Positions 28,248 to 37,744 of a stretch of DNA of 64,000 nt are shown one piece after another; the first letter of the stretch is position 1, and each line of letters starts with the position of its first letter. The position numbers and the translations under genes are program-made. The DNA lies in NCBI RefSeq assembly GCF_016863435.1, contig NZ_BOOW01000007.1, positions 62,001-126,000 on the forward strand, read 5' to 3'. The stretch comes from Sinosporangium siamense (lineage in GTDB: Bacteria > Actinomycetota > Actinomycetes > Streptosporangiales > Streptosporangiaceae). The notes below the pieces were generated by a model. That model was not told the origin of the DNA. It worked only from the letters and a program-made list of their open reading frames with translations, and did no database searches.

Positions 28248-29663
28248 ATGTGGGATCTTGACGAGTTCGCCCGGGCAGCGGAGATCACGACCGAGGCGCT
28301 CGCGACATATGTGGCCGAAAGCCGGAAGGGCGTCGGCCCCGTTCTGCGCCGGAGTCCACCGGATGAGTTGTCGGAACGCCTCAGGCTAAGACGCTGGATT
28401 AGTGAAGGGGGGATGACACCGGAGAGCTACCGGGAGTTCCTCGAAGGATTCCTCGATGAAAGCACGAGGATGCATCACCCCTTTTATATGGGCCACCAGA
28501 TCGCTTCACCTGATTTTCCCGCCGCGCTGGCGGAGTTCGTGCACGGGATCGTCAACAATCCCGTCGCCGTCTATGAGATGGGGGCGCCGGGCGCCACCGT
28601 CGAATTCGAGGTCCTGCGCTGGATGCTGGACAAGGCCGGGTTCCACTCCGGCAGCGGGGTGCTCACCCACGGCGGCTCCCTCGCCAACCTCACGGCGCTG
28701 CTGGCCGCGCGGGCTCATGCCGTACCCGACGCGTGGACCGAGGGGGTGCCGCGGGATCTTGTGCTGCTCGTGCCGCCAAGCGCGCACTACTCCGTCGCGC
28801 GGGCCGCGGGGATCATGGGGCTCGGCGCGCGTGCCGTCGTGCCGGTCGGCGTCGACCCGCTCGGGCGCATCGACGTGGGCGCGCTGCCCGCCACCCTCGC
28901 GGCATTACGCGCTGAGGGACGCAGGCCGCTCGCCCTCGTCGCGAGTGCCGGCGCCACCGCCACCGGGCTCCACGACGACCTGCGCGGTCTCGCCGGGATC
29001 TGCCGTGCCGAGGGCGTCTGGCTGCACGTCGACGCCGCACACGGGGCGTCCGCCCTGCTCACCGAGGGTTACCGCTATCTGCTCGACGGCATCGACCAGG
29101 CCGACTCGATCATCTGGGACGCGCACAAGATGCTCCGCACCTCGGCCCTGAGCGCCGCCGTGCTGGTGCGCAGGGAGGGCGATCTGTCCCGCGCCTTCCA
29201 GCAGGAGGCGAGTTACCTCTTCTACGGCGACCAAGGTCACGATCTGCTCGGCCGCGCCGTCGAATGCACCAAGGCCGAGATGGGGCTGAAGATCTTCCTC
29301 AATCTGGCGTGGCGCGGTGAGCGCGGCCTTGGCGACTACGTCGCCGCGAGATATGCCACCGCTCACCGCTTCTGGGAACTCGCGATGAAACGCCCGGACT
29401 TCGTCTGCCCCTACGAGCCCGAGTCCAACATCGTCTGCTTCCGCTACGCGCCGGGCGGGCGCGACATCGACCACGCCGCTCTCAGGGAGGACCTCCTGCG
29501 GGACGGCACGGCCCAGCTCACCTCCGTCGAGCTCGCCGGGGTGCGCCATCTGCGCCTGGTCGTCATGACCCCCGCCACGGACGACCACACCCTGGAGACC
29601 CTCCTCGACACCGTCGCCGAGGCCGCCGCCGCTAGATCAGCCAATCCCTCAGGGACCCCATGA
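28248..29663 (+). CDS. PLP-dependent group II amino-acid decarboxylase
   Basis: The 471-residue fold-type I enzyme belongs to the glutamate / 2,4-diaminobutyrate / aromatic amino-acid decarboxylase family. The PLP lysine is K294 in WDAHKMLRTSAL. Upstream are the GGSLANLTALLAAR phosphate-binding motif and the cofactor Asp in VDAAHGAS. The AGGAGGT ribosome site is excellent. Substrate cannot be told from sequence alone; glutamate, diaminobutyrate, cysteine sulfinate and tyrosine are all family substrates. Proximity to a succinate-semialdehyde-type dehydrogenase favours a GABA-like product. The 3' end overlaps the convergent hydrolase gene by 32 bp. Confidence 0.85.
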   Translation: MWDLDEFARAAEITTEALATYVAESRKGVGPVLRRSPPDELSERLRLRRWISEGGMTPESYREFLEGFLDESTRMHHPFYMGHQIASPDFPAALAEFVHGIVNNPVAVYEMGAPGATVEFEVLRWMLDKAGFHSGSGVLTHGGSLANLTALLAARAHAVPDAWTEGVPRDLVLLVPPSAHYSVARAAGIMGLGARAVVPVGVDPLGRIDVGALPATLAALRAEGRRPLALVASAGATATGLHDDLRGLAGICRAEGVWLHVDAAHGASALLTEGYRYLLDGIDQADSIIWDAHKMLRTSALSAAVLVRREGDLSRAFQQEASYLFYGDQGHDLLGRAVECTKAEMGLKIFLNLAWRGERGLGDYVAARYATAHRFWELAMKRPDFVCPYEPESNIVCFRYAPGGRDIDHAALREDLLRDGTAQLTSVELAGVRHLRLVVMTPATDDHTLETLLDTVAEAAAARSANPSGTP

Positions 29664-30339
29664 ACCGCTCGAACGTGTCGCGGTGGATCGTGTGATCGGA
29701 CCGCTCGACCGTTCTGACCTCGAAGCCCCGGCTTTCCAGCTCGGCGGCGAACGCGGGCGGCACCAGGAAGCTCGGGTCGGCCACCTGCACCAATGAGGGC
29801 ACGACCGGGGCCGGTGTGAAGTCCCGGTCGGCCGCGGTTTCCAGCAGCCGGGCCGTCTCGGGATCCCAGCCGGCCAGCATCTTGAGCTCCAGATCGACCT
29901 CCTCGTCCGGCCAGGTGGGCTGGACGGCTCTGATCTGGTCCCGGGTGGAGTGCTTGGCCGCCATCAGATTCTCGGCTACGCCGGCTCCGGGAAGGCGGAA
30001 GGCCGGGTCTGAGTAGATCGCCCGATACGGTCGCAGCCGCTCCACCGCAAGAGCAAGGGTGAGTCCGCCGATCGAGTGCCCAATGGCCAGCACCGGGTCG
30101 CGGGGCACGCTGTCGATCACCCGCTCGGCGAGCAACTCCGGGGTGTAGTCCGGCTCCCGGTCGCTCTCCCCGTGCCCGGGAAGGTCGACCGCCACCACGT
30201 GGTAACCCAGCTCCGCCAGGGCCGGGCCGACACGCCACCAACACCGGGAATCGGCCATGATCCCGTGGATCAGTACCGCCACCCGGTCGCCCGTGCCCCA
30301 CTCGCGGGTAAACAACTGTTTAGGTTTCACGATCTCCAC
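29632..30339 (-). CDS. Alpha/beta hydrolase
   Basis: The 235-residue cytoplasmic hydrolase has the nucleophile elbow GHSIGG (S89), the oxyanion region LIHGIMADSRCWW, VDLPGHGESD, and a C-terminal His in RSDHTIHRD that completes the triad. The substrate is unknown; the family covers esterases, lactonases and peroxidase-like members. Its stop lies inside the decarboxylase gene, a 32-bp convergent overlap. It diverges from guaA across about 120 bp. Confidence 0.85.
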   Translation of the reverse strand: MEIVKPKQLFTREWGTGDRVAVLIHGIMADSRCWWRVGPALAELGYHVVAVDLPGHGESDREPDYTPELLAERVIDSVPRDPVLAIGHSIGGLTLALAVERLRPYRAIYSDPAFRLPGAGVAENLMAAKHSTRDQIRAVQPTWPDEEVDLELKMLAGWDPETARLLETAADRDFTPAPVVPSLVQVADPSFLVPPAFAAELESRGFEVRTVERSDHTIHRDTFERFMGSLRDWLI

Positions 30340-30417
30340 ATATCACACCGATCCCGGCATGCGCTCGGGTCCTGCGTGGGGTGTCGGCGCGGCAGTAAGC
30401 AGTGCAATCGGTACAGC

Positions 30418-30423
30418 TAGACT
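30418..30423 (+). promoter_or_regulatory. Possible guaA -10 element
   Basis: TAGACT lies about 36 bp upstream of the chosen guaA start and resembles actinomycete -10 elements. No good -35 hexamer sits at 17-18 bp. Confidence 0.35.
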
Positions 30424-30458
30424 GACGGGGTCCAGTGCAGACATGGGGGGTTTCTTCG

Positions 30459-32009
30459 GTGTCAGAGTTCGACACTGTCCTCGTCGTTGACTTTGGCGCG
30501 CAATACGCGCAGCTCATCGCGCGGCGCGTGCGTGAATGCCACGTTTATTCGGAGATCGTGCCCTCGACCATGCCGGTCGAGGAGATCCTCGCGAAGAACC
30601 CCAAGGCGATCATTCTGTCCGGCGGCCCGTCCTCCGTCTACGCCGAGGGTGCACCGGTGCCCGCCGAGGGGCTGTTCGAGACGGGTGTGCCGACCTTCGG
30701 CATCTGCTACGGCTTCCAGGCCATGGCCCTCGCGCTCGGCGGCGAGGTGGCCCGCACCGGCATCGCCGAATACGGCGGCACCGCACTGGACGTGATCGAC
30801 GAGGGAGTGCTGTTCGCCGGGCTGCCCGCCGCGCAGAAGGTCTGGATGTCCCACGGGGACAGCGTGGCCGCCGCGCCCGCGGGGTTCCTCGTCAATGCGT
30901 CGACGGCCGACACGCCGGTCGCGGCGTTCGAGCACCCGGAGCGCGGGCTCTACGGCGTGCAATTCCACCCTGAGGTGCTCCACTCCGAGCACGGCCAGGA
31001 AGTGCTCAAGCGGTTCCTCGACGCGGCCGGGTGCCGTCCTTCGTGGACCATGCTCAACATCGTCGAAGACGCCGTCGAGGCGGTCAGGGAGAAGATCGGG
31101 CCGGAGGGCCGGGCGATCTGCGCCCTGTCGGGCGGCGTGGACTCGGCCGTGGCCGCCGCGATGGTGCAGCGGGCCATCGGCGACCGTCTGACCTGTGTTT
31201 TCGTTGATCACGGGCTGCTGCGCAAGGGCGAGGCCGAGCAGGTCGAGCAGGACTTCGTGGCGGTCACGGGGGTCAAGCTGCGGGTGGTTGACGCGGCCGA
31301 CAGGTTCCTGAAGGCGCTTGACGGGGTGACCGACCCGGAGGAGAAGCGCAAGATCATCGGCCGGGAGTTCATCCGCGTCTTCGAAGACGAGCAGCGGGCG
31401 ATCCTCGCCGACGGTCCCGTCGACTTCCTCGTGCAGGGCACCCTCTACCCCGACGTCGTCGAGTCGGGCGGCGGCACCGGCACCGCCAACATCAAGTCGC
31501 ACCACAATGTGGGCGGCCTCCCCGACGATCTCGCCTTCGACCTGGTCGAGCCGCTGCGCACGCTGTTCAAGGACGAGGTGCGCCGGGCCGGCGAAGAGCT
31601 CGGGCTGCCCGCCGCGATGGTGTGGCGCCAGCCGTTCCCGGGGCCGGGGCTCGGCATCCGCATCGTGGGCGAGGTGACGCGCGAGCGGCTCGACCTGCTG
31701 CGCGAGGCCGACGCGATCGCCCGCGAGGAGCTGACCCGCGCCGGGCTCGACCGCGACATCTGGCAGTGCCCCGTGGTGCTGCTCGCCGATGTGCGCTCGG
31801 TCGGGGTGCAGGGCGACGGCCGCACCTACGGCCACCCGGTGGTCCTGCGTCCGGTCAGCTCGGAGGACGCGATGACGGCCGACTGGTCCCGCGTCCCCTA
31901 CGACGTGCTGTCGCGGATCTCCACCCGGATCACCAACGAGGTCCGCGAGGTCAACCGGGTCGTGCTCGACATCACGAGCAAGCCGCCGGGCACCATCGAG
32001 TGGGAGTAG
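30459..32009 (+). CDS. guaA: GMP synthase (glutamine-hydrolysing)
   Basis: The 516-residue enzyme aminates XMP to GMP using glutamine and ATP. The N-terminal class I amidotransferase domain has nucleophile C83 in GICYGFQ and the His-Glu pair in [11 protein letters not shown]. The ATP pyrophosphatase domain has SGGVDSAV, and the C-terminal dimerisation domain ends in the conserved PPGTIEWE. The GTG at 30459 is chosen because GGGGGG lies eight bases upstream; a longer ATG frame starts at 30435. With guaB 20 kb upstream it completes the GMP branch. Confidence 0.97.
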   Translation: MSEFDTVLVVDFGAQYAQLIARRVRECHVYSEIVPSTMPVEEILAKNPKAIILSGGPSSVYAEGAPVPAEGLFETGVPTFGICYGFQAMALALGGEVARTGIAEYGGTALDVIDEGVLFAGLPAAQKVWMSHGDSVAAAPAGFLVNASTADTPVAAFEHPERGLYGVQFHPEVLHSEHGQEVLKRFLDAAGCRPSWTMLNIVEDAVEAVREKIGPEGRAICALSGGVDSAVAAAMVQRAIGDRLTCVFVDHGLLRKGEAEQVEQDFVAVTGVKLRVVDAADRFLKALDGVTDPEEKRKIIGREFIRVFEDEQRAILADGPVDFLVQGTLYPDVVESGGGTGTANIKSHHNVGGLPDDLAFDLVEPLRTLFKDEVRRAGEELGLPAAMVWRQPFPGPGLGIRIVGEVTRERLDLLREADAIAREELTRAGLDRDIWQCPVVLLADVRSVGVQGDGRTYGHPVVLRPVSSEDAMTADWSRVPYDVLSRISTRITNEVREVNRVVLDITSKPPGTIEWE

Positions 32010-32574
32010 CGGTCCCTTTTCCGGTCGCCGCCTTTGATCGTCCCCGGTGAGGGCCGAGGCACCCGGTCTTGTCACTCGGACGATCCGGGGGATGTCGCCG
32101 GGCCGCTGAACACTTGGGACGAAGAACGGATCGCCTCACCGCGCCGTGGATGCCGGCCACTGCGACGTCAATGTCGGCCACCGTGACTGGATGTCGGCCA
32201 CTGCGACGTGGATGCCGGCCACCGTGGCTGGATGTCGGTCACCGTGACTGGATGTCGGCCACTGCGACGTGGATGTCGGCCACTGCGACGTCAATGTCGG
32301 CCACCGTGGCTGGATGTCGGCCACCGCGACTGGATGCCGGCCACTGCGACGTGGATGCCGGCCACCGTGACTGCCAGGCCGATCCCCTCACTCGAGGCGA
32401 TGAGCCCAGGACATGGGCGAAAATGAGCGCCCCCCTGAGGTTTCAGGGGCGGTGTGGTTTTCGGGGCTCTTGGGCGGCGGTGATCGCCACGATCGTGGGC
32501 GGCCCCCACGGCGGCCTGCTCGGCGAGGCCCTGCCGGGTGGCGGTTCGATCCGCCGTTTAGGGCGTGGGTTCGC
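32010..32574. other. Intergenic region holding a minisatellite, guaA to deacetylase
   Basis: A 565-bp gene-free stretch between two convergent genes. It contains the 11-unit tandem repeat at 32151-32375 and a bulged hairpin at about 32428-32451 followed by GTGTGGTTTT, possibly a terminator. Open frames across the repeat exist on both strands but read through non-multiple-of-three units and lack ribosome sites. Confidence 0.6.
32151..32375. repeat. Minisatellite: 11 units of 20-21 bp
   Basis: Eleven head-to-tail units of the type TGTCGGCCACYGYGACTGGA. They come in two interleaved variants: 20-bp units ending in (A/G)CTGGA and 21-bp units ending in GACGTGGA or GACGTCAA. Unit starts fall at 32151, 32172, 32192, 32213, 32233, 32253, 32274, 32295, 32315, 32335 and 32356. 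There are no spacers, so it is not CRISPR. Confidence 0.93.
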
Positions 32575-33333
32575 TCACTTGCGAGGGGGATAGGTCTCTC
32601 CCGGCGACAGGGGCCTGCCACGCAGCAGTGCCGACACCGTGACCAGGTGATATCCGCGTTTCTTCAGCGCGGCCAGAATCGACGGCATGGCCTCGACGGT
32701 GGCCGGCACGGGGTCGTGCATCAAGATCACGCCGTTCCTGCGGGCCATCGACAACACGGCGCGCCGGATCGCCCGTTCCTCCCGCAGCCGCCAGTCCTCT
32801 GTCGTGCCGGTCCACATCACCTGCGCGAGCCCCAGCGACTCGGCCACCGACAGGACCCGGTCGTCGGTCGCTCCGTACGGTGGGCGCATGGTGGCCGGTG
32901 CCCGCCCCGTGGCCTTGGCGATCAGCCGCTGGGTGCGGTCGAGCTGGTGGGCGATGTCCTCGCCCGGGAGTTCGGTGAGGCGCGGGTGGCTGTAGGTGTG
33001 GTTGCCGATCTCGTGGCCTTCACGCGCGATGCGCCGCGCCAGGCCGGGGGAGCGGGCGACGGATCTGCCGATCAGGTAGAACGACGCTTTCGCCCGGTGT
33101 TTGGCGAGGATGTCCAGCAGGGGGCCGGTGGTCTTCGCGGGGCCGTCGTCGAAGGTCAACGCCAGGCACTTCACCACCGCGCAGTTGACGGAGGGCGCCT
33201 GCTTCCGGGGTGGTGCCGTGGTTAAGGCCGCTTGTGCCGTACTCGATGTGGCCTGGGCCGGGCTGGAGGTGGCGTGTGCCGTACTCGGGATGAGGAGTGC
33301 GGTGGCCAGGACGGCTGCGGCGATGAGCCTCAA
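32575..33333 (-). CDS. Secreted polysaccharide deacetylase (NodB domain, CE4)
   Basis: The 252-residue protein has a signal peptide (MRLIAAAVLATALLIPSTAHA), a short Ser/Thr/Ala linker and a NodB-type domain. TFDDGP (60-65) provides the catalytic base and a metal ligand, NHTYSHP gives the two His metal ligands, and RPPYG and a C-terminal LMHD complete the CE4 motifs. It deacetylates GlcNAc or MurNAc residues in peptidoglycan or another glycan outside the cell. It is convergent with guaA and lies beside the envelope-polymer genes. Confidence 0.93.
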   Translation of the reverse strand: MRLIAAAVLATALLIPSTAHATSSPAQATSSTAQAALTTAPPRKQAPSVNCAVVKCLALTFDDGPAKTTGPLLDILAKHRAKASFYLIGRSVARSPGLARRIAREGHEIGNHTYSHPRLTELPGEDIAHQLDRTQRLIAKATGRAPATMRPPYGATDDRVLSVAESLGLAQVMWTGTTEDWRLREERAIRRAVLSMARRNGVILMHDPVPATVEAMPSILAALKKRGYHLVTVSALLRGRPLSPGETYPPRK

Positions 33334-33741
33334 CGGCGGGTGTCCCTCCGGTTGGTGGAGCCGGTGTGCGGGTGTGCTGGATGGATCTTGGCTTTACCGT
33401 CCCACATTCCGATGAGAACCGGCTGGGTGGGGCGCTTTCAGCGGGAAGTGTATGGATTTGACCTCTGCGGCGGGCCTTGATGTGCCATATCGGCATGTGC
33501 CGCCGCGGCTCTCGGTTGTTCGGCCCGTGCGGGTCAAGTGACCGCCAAGGAAGGGGTCACAGCCGACCATGTCCGGTGCCGGGGCGGGCCGGGGCCGCCA
33601 TGCTCTCCGGCGAGGTTCCCGTCGGCCGCCCGGTGCCCGTCCCACCCGGCTGTGCCGTTCCCGCAGCGTGACGAGCCAGACCCGTGTCCGATCCCCCGAC
33701 CCCCACCCGGACCGCAAGACCGATCCAAAAGGAGCTCCGCC
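33334..33741. other. Divergent region between the deacetylase and the first GT2/TagF gene
   Basis: 408 bp without a supported gene. The GT frame is open back to 33538, but the upstream part is Pro/Arg-rich and unlike the family. I see no convincing promoter. Confidence 0.5.
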
Positions 33742-36700
33742 ATGGCGCCCTTGCTCAGTGTCGTCGTCCCCTTCCACAACGTCGAGGTCTACCTCGACGA
33801 ATGTCTCGCCTCACTGGCGGGCCAGACTCTCGAAGACGTCGAGTTCGTCCTGGTCGACGATGGATCCATGGATTCGAGCGCGGTCGTCGCCAAGGAGTGG
33901 GTGGAGCGCGATCGGAGGTTCCGCGTCGTCAGCCAGGGCAACCAGGGGCTCGGCCCGGCGCGCAACACCGGCGCCGCCCACGCCACGGGCACCTATCTCG
34001 CCTTCGCCGACAGCGACGACGTGCTCCCCCGGGCGGCATACGAGATGCTGGTCGGTTCCCTTGAGCGCACTGGCTCCGACATCTCCTGCGGCGGGGTGCG
34101 GCGCATCGGCTCGGCGGGCATCACCAAGTCCTGGTCGCATATCGAGCCCTTCCGCAAGACCCGTAGAAAAACACACGTGCGCGAGTTCACCCCGCTGCTG
34201 CAGGACCGCACGGTGTGGAACAAGGTCTATCGCCGCACGTTCTGGGATGTGCACCGTTTCGAGTTCCCGCCTGGGCTATATGAGGACTCGCCGGTGACGG
34301 TCGCCGCCCACGTCATGGCGCAGTCGGTCGACGTGTTGAGCAACGTGGTCTATTACTGGCGCATCCGGGAGGACGGCGACCGTTCCATCACCCAGCGGGC
34401 CAGGGAGCTGCCCAACATCGCGCACCGCATGGCGGCGGTGCGCAGGGTCGGCCGGTTCCTCTGCGACAAGGCCCCCGAGCTGAAGCCGCTCTACGACCGC
34501 TACATGCTCGACGTCGACCTGCACGTGGTCGTCGACGCGGTGGCCGCGGTCCCCGCCCACGAGCGGGAGAGGCTGCTCGATCTCGCCGACTCCTATCTCG
34601 TCGACATCGACCGGGAGGTCTTCGAGGGGCTGACCTCGATCCGGCGGCTCAAGTTCCACCTGGCCCGCAGGCGCATGGTGCCGGAGCTCATGGAGGTCAT
34701 CGCCTATGAGGCGCGCGGCGCGGCCTCGGGGCGGGTCAGGAGCGTCGGGCTGCTGCGGCCGAAGTGGTTCGTCGAGCATCCCTTCTTCAGAGACCGGACC
34801 CGGGGGGTGCCCGACAGCGTCTATGAGTTCAGCCGTGAGATGGTGCTCGACGCGCGGGTCGAGGAGGCCGTGCCCTGCGAGGGAGGGCTCAAGCTGATCG
34901 GCCGGGCCTTTGTCAGGGGGCTCAACGCGGCCTCGGCCGACCAGACGAGGATCCGGCTCTGGCTGGCCGATCCGGCCGGCGGCTCGAGTGTGGAGCTGCC
35001 CGTGGTCCGCACCGCGCGGCCGGAGATCACCGCCGACGCCGGGGACGCCGCGCACGTCTACGACTGGGCGGGGTTCGAGGCCAGTGTCGAGTTCGCCGCG
35101 CTGCGCACCGGGCGCCGCTGGCGCAGATGCACCTGGGAGCTGCACGCCGAGGTGGCGGGCAAGGGCGTCGTCAGGTCCGCCCGCGCAGCGGGGCCCCGGC
35201 AGTCGCACCGCCGGCTCTTCCACGGCAGGGAGGTGGTGCCGCGAGTGTGGGTGCAGCCGCTCTGCACTGAGGAAAACCTGTTCTCCCTCCAGGTCAACGA
35301 GGTCAGGGCCATGGTGACGGCGGCGTCGGCCGGCGACGACGGCATCGAGCTCAGCGGGTGGGTCAAGAAGCCGCGGCCCGGCGCCCGGCTCGCTCTGGTG
35401 CGGCGGCAGGCCCGCAGCAGGGTCGACATCCCGGTCACGCTGACCGCCGAGCTCGGCAGGTCGGCCGAGTTCCACGCGCGCATCCCGCTGTCGGCGCTCC
35501 CCAGCACCGGCCCGGCCTCCGCCGTGCCGCGGCTGCCTGTGGTCGGCGACGGCGTGCTCTGGGACTTCTGGATGCTCGGCGCCGGCAAGAAGAAGCGTGT
35601 GGCGGTGGTGGGCGAGCTGACGCTTCCCCGGCACGCCGACGGCGTCAGGGAGGCCGCGCTCACCCGCACCATGTCGGGCTGCCTCAGCCTCGTCGAGCGT
35701 GCCCCGAGGCTCGTGATCAGGCAGGTGCACTGGACCGACGACGACCGGCTGGTGCTCCGGGGCGACGTCGCGGCCGGTGGGCTGCGGCCCAAGGTCGTGA
35801 TCCTGCGCCGCCGCCGCAGCGGCGAGCAGCGCGAGGTGCCGGTGCGGTTCTCCGGCGGCCGGTTCACCGTGGAGCTCGCCCCCGCGCGCATGCCCGGCCT
35901 CGCGGGGGAGGTGCCGCTCGGCCACGGCATGTGGGATCTGACGGTCGACAGCGCCGAGGGCGAGGTGCCGGTGGTGGCCGACCGGGCCGTCTACCCCGAT
36001 CTGCCCGCCGCCCGCCGCGCCGGGCTCCACGAATACGCGGTGGGCACCCACCACTCCGACTCGGCACACCTTCGGGTGCGCCTCGCCCTCGACCGCGACG
36101 AGCGCGGTGTCCGCGCCCAGACGGCGCTGCGCACCGTCGCCTACCCCCGGGCCCGCCGCGCACCGCTGCGTGACCTCGTGGTCTTCGACAGTTATGCCGG
36201 GTCGCAGTTCTCGTGCAACCCACGCGCGATCTTCGAGGGGCTCAGGGAGCGCGCCCCCGAGCTCGCCACCGTGTGGGTGACCAGAGACGGCCAGTTCACG
36301 GTGCCGCCCGGCACTTCCACGGTCCTCGCCGGCAGCAGGGCACATTACGAGGCGATGGCCAGGGCGCGTTACGTCGTGGGCAACTACGGCCAGCAGCCGT
36401 GGTTCGACAAACGCGGCGGCCAGCTCTACTTCCAGACCTGGCACGGCACACCGCTCAAGCTGATGGGCCACGACCTCGCGACCATGCCATACCCGCGGGC
36501 CGAGAAGCTCGACTGGATGGCCTCCGAGGTGCCGAAGTGGGATCTGCTGATCTCGCCGAGCGAGTTCGCGACGCCGATCATGCGCAGCGCCTTCGGCTAT
36601 GAGGGGGAGGTGCTGGAGATCGGTTATCCGCGCAACGACGTCTTCTTCCGGCCGGACGCCAAGAAGCGGGCCCGCGAGGTCCGGAGCCTTCTCGGTCTCC

Positions 36701-37248
36701 CAGAGGGCGCCCGCGTGGTGCTTTACGCGCCGACGTGGCGCGATGATCGGCACCTGGCCGCCGGGAGGCGGATGTTCAACCTCGAGCTCGGCCTCGCCCG
36801 CCTGTCGGCGGTGCTGGGCGACGACACGGTGGTGCTGCTGCGCACCCACTATCTGATCACTGACAGGGGGCGGCTGCCGCTGCCCGCCTCCGTGATCGAC
36901 GTCTCCCGCTTTCCCGACATCGCCGAGCTCTATCTCGTGGCCGACGTGCTGCTGACCGATTACTCCTCGGCGATGTTCGACTTCGCCAACACCGGGAAGC
37001 CGATGGTGTTCTTCACTTACGACCTCGCGCGCTACCGCGACGAGGTGCGGGGGTTCTACTTCGACCTCTCGTCTTGCGCGCCCGGCCCACTGGCCGCAAC
37101 CTCCGACGAGGTGATCGACATCCTGGCCGACCTCGACCGGGTGTCGTCTTCCTACGTCGCTGCCTATGGCCGCTTCCGAGAACGCTTCTGCCCCCACGAC
37201 GACGGCCACGCCACGGAACGTGCGCTCGACCGTCTGCTGTGGGGGTGA
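33742..37248 (+). CDS. Bifunctional GT2 glycosyltransferase / CDP-glycerol glycerophosphotransferase
   Basis: The 1168-residue protein has an N-terminal GT-A family 2 domain (about 5-230), with UDP-sugar motifs LVDDGS (D39, D40) and the metal-binding ADSDDV (90-93). A long beta-rich middle follows. The C-terminal TagB/TagF-type domain spans about 810-1160, with QTWHGTP (898-904), the CDP-binding RTHY and LLTDYSS. TagF-type enzymes polymerise or prime poly(glycerol or ribitol phosphate) at the cytoplasmic membrane face, so this is probably a wall teichoic-acid-like polymer enzyme that also adds sugars. The start is set by AAAGGAG eight bases before ATG 33742. A paralogue lies at 43513-46284. 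Confidence 0.92.
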   Translation: MAPLLSVVVPFHNVEVYLDECLASLAGQTLEDVEFVLVDDGSMDSSAVVAKEWVERDRRFRVVSQGNQGLGPARNTGAAHATGTYLAFADSDDVLPRAAYEMLVGSLERTGSDISCGGVRRIGSAGITKSWSHIEPFRKTRRKTHVREFTPLLQDRTVWNKVYRRTFWDVHRFEFPPGLYEDSPVTVAAHVMAQSVDVLSNVVYYWRIREDGDRSITQRARELPNIAHRMAAVRRVGRFLCDKAPELKPLYDRYMLDVDLHVVVDAVAAVPAHERERLLDLADSYLVDIDREVFEGLTSIRRLKFHLARRRMVPELMEVIAYEARGAASGRVRSVGLLRPKWFVEHPFFRDRTRGVPDSVYEFSREMVLDARVEEAVPCEGGLKLIGRAFVRGLNAASADQTRIRLWLADPAGGSSVELPVVRTARPEITADAGDAAHVYDWAGFEASVEFAALRTGRRWRRCTWELHAEVAGKGVVRSARAAGPRQSHRRLFHGREVVPRVWVQPLCTEENLFSLQVNEVRAMVTAASAGDDGIELSGWVKKPRPGARLALVRRQARSRVDIPVTLTAELGRSAEFHARIPLSALPSTGPASAVPRLPVVGDGVLWDFWMLGAGKKKRVAVVGELTLPRHADGVREAALTRTMSGCLSLVERAPRLVIRQVHWTDDDRLVLRGDVAAGGLRPKVVILRRRRSGEQREVPVRFSGGRFTVELAPARMPGLAGEVPLGHGMWDLTVDSAEGEVPVVADRAVYPDLPAARRAGLHEYAVGTHHSDSAHLRVRLALDRDERGVRAQTALRTVAYPRARRAPLRDLVVFDSYAGSQFSCNPRAIFEGLRERAPELATVWVTRDGQFTVPPGTSTVLAGSRAHYEAMARARYVVGNYGQQPWFDKRGGQLYFQTWHGTPLKLMGHDLATMPYPRAEKLDWMASEVPKWDLLISPSEFATPIMRSAFGYEGEVLEIGYPRNDVFFRPDAKKRAREVRSLLGLPEGARVVLYAPTWRDDRHLAAGRRMFNLELGLARLSAVLGDDTVVLLRTHYLITDRGRLPLPASVIDVSRFPDIAELYLVADVLLTDYSSAMFDFANTGKPMVFFTYDLARYRDEVRGFYFDLSSCAPGPLAATSDEVIDILADLDRVSSSYVAAYGRFRERFCPHDDGHATERALDRLLWG

Positions 37249-37744
37249 TCGTCTGCTCAGGGGGTGGCCGTTGGGCTGAGTGCCCATCTGGCCGTCACCC
37301 GGTCACCGTCCGGCCGGGTCACGGCGGCAGGCCGCCTCTTTGTGCGCTTCGTGGGGTGCGCGCCAGGGGTGACCTGTTCGCAGCGCTCGAACCTCGGCAT
37401 GCCTCGCCGCACCCGGGGTGGGTGCCGGGGGACCTGTTCGCAGTGCCCGGCCTTTTTTGCCCCGCGAGCGGGCTGAGCGGTGTTGCGTGTGGGGTTTTGC
37501 CTGCCTCGGGGACGGGTGCCGCGGCTGGGGTTTCGCCTGTCCCGTCAGAGGGGTGAGGGGTGTTGCCGGCGGTGCTTGACCTGTCCCGGGAATGGGGGGT
37601 GGGGTGCTCGTCTAACCGCGTGAAAAATGATCACAAGCAGGCTTATGGGCGCTTCCCTATTTGGCAGGGGAAGCGCCTTTCGTCGTGGCTGTCATCCCGT
37701 GAAGGTCAAGAAGCGGCATGGAGATCGCCTAAGAGTCACAGAGA
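37249..37744. other. Intergenic region after the first GT2/TagF gene
   Basis: About 500 bp with no supported gene. It holds a 13-bp direct repeat GACCTGTTCGCAG at 37371-37383 and 37431-37443 (exactly 60 bp apart) and the terminator hairpin at 37648-37680. Confidence 0.55.
37648..37680 (+). terminator. Rho-independent terminator
   Basis: A perfect 10-bp stem (GGCGCTTCCC with GGGAAGCGCC) and a 10-base loop are followed by TTTCGTCG. It lies 400 bp downstream of the glycosyltransferase stop and 65 bp before the next gene. Confidence 0.85.

Noticed and set aside
32136-32324. 62-codon minus-strand frame across the minisatellite (MADIQPRWPTLTSQW...)
   Set aside because: It is repeat translation only; the mix of 20- and 21-bp units destroys any stable frame and there is no ribosome site.
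32151-32375. CRISPR-like array
   Set aside because: The units are contiguous 20-21 bp minisatellite repeats without spacers, and no cas genes are present.
32537-32556. T-arm-like GGCGGTTCGATCCGCC suggesting a tRNA
   Set aside because: The loop is six bases, and no D-arm, anticodon arm or acceptor stem can be drawn upstream.
34276-37287. 1003-codon minus-strand frame over the first GT2/TagF gene
   Set aside because: Antisense shadow; the composition is Arg/His/Pro/Gly-rich and the plus strand carries intact GT2 and TagF motifs.
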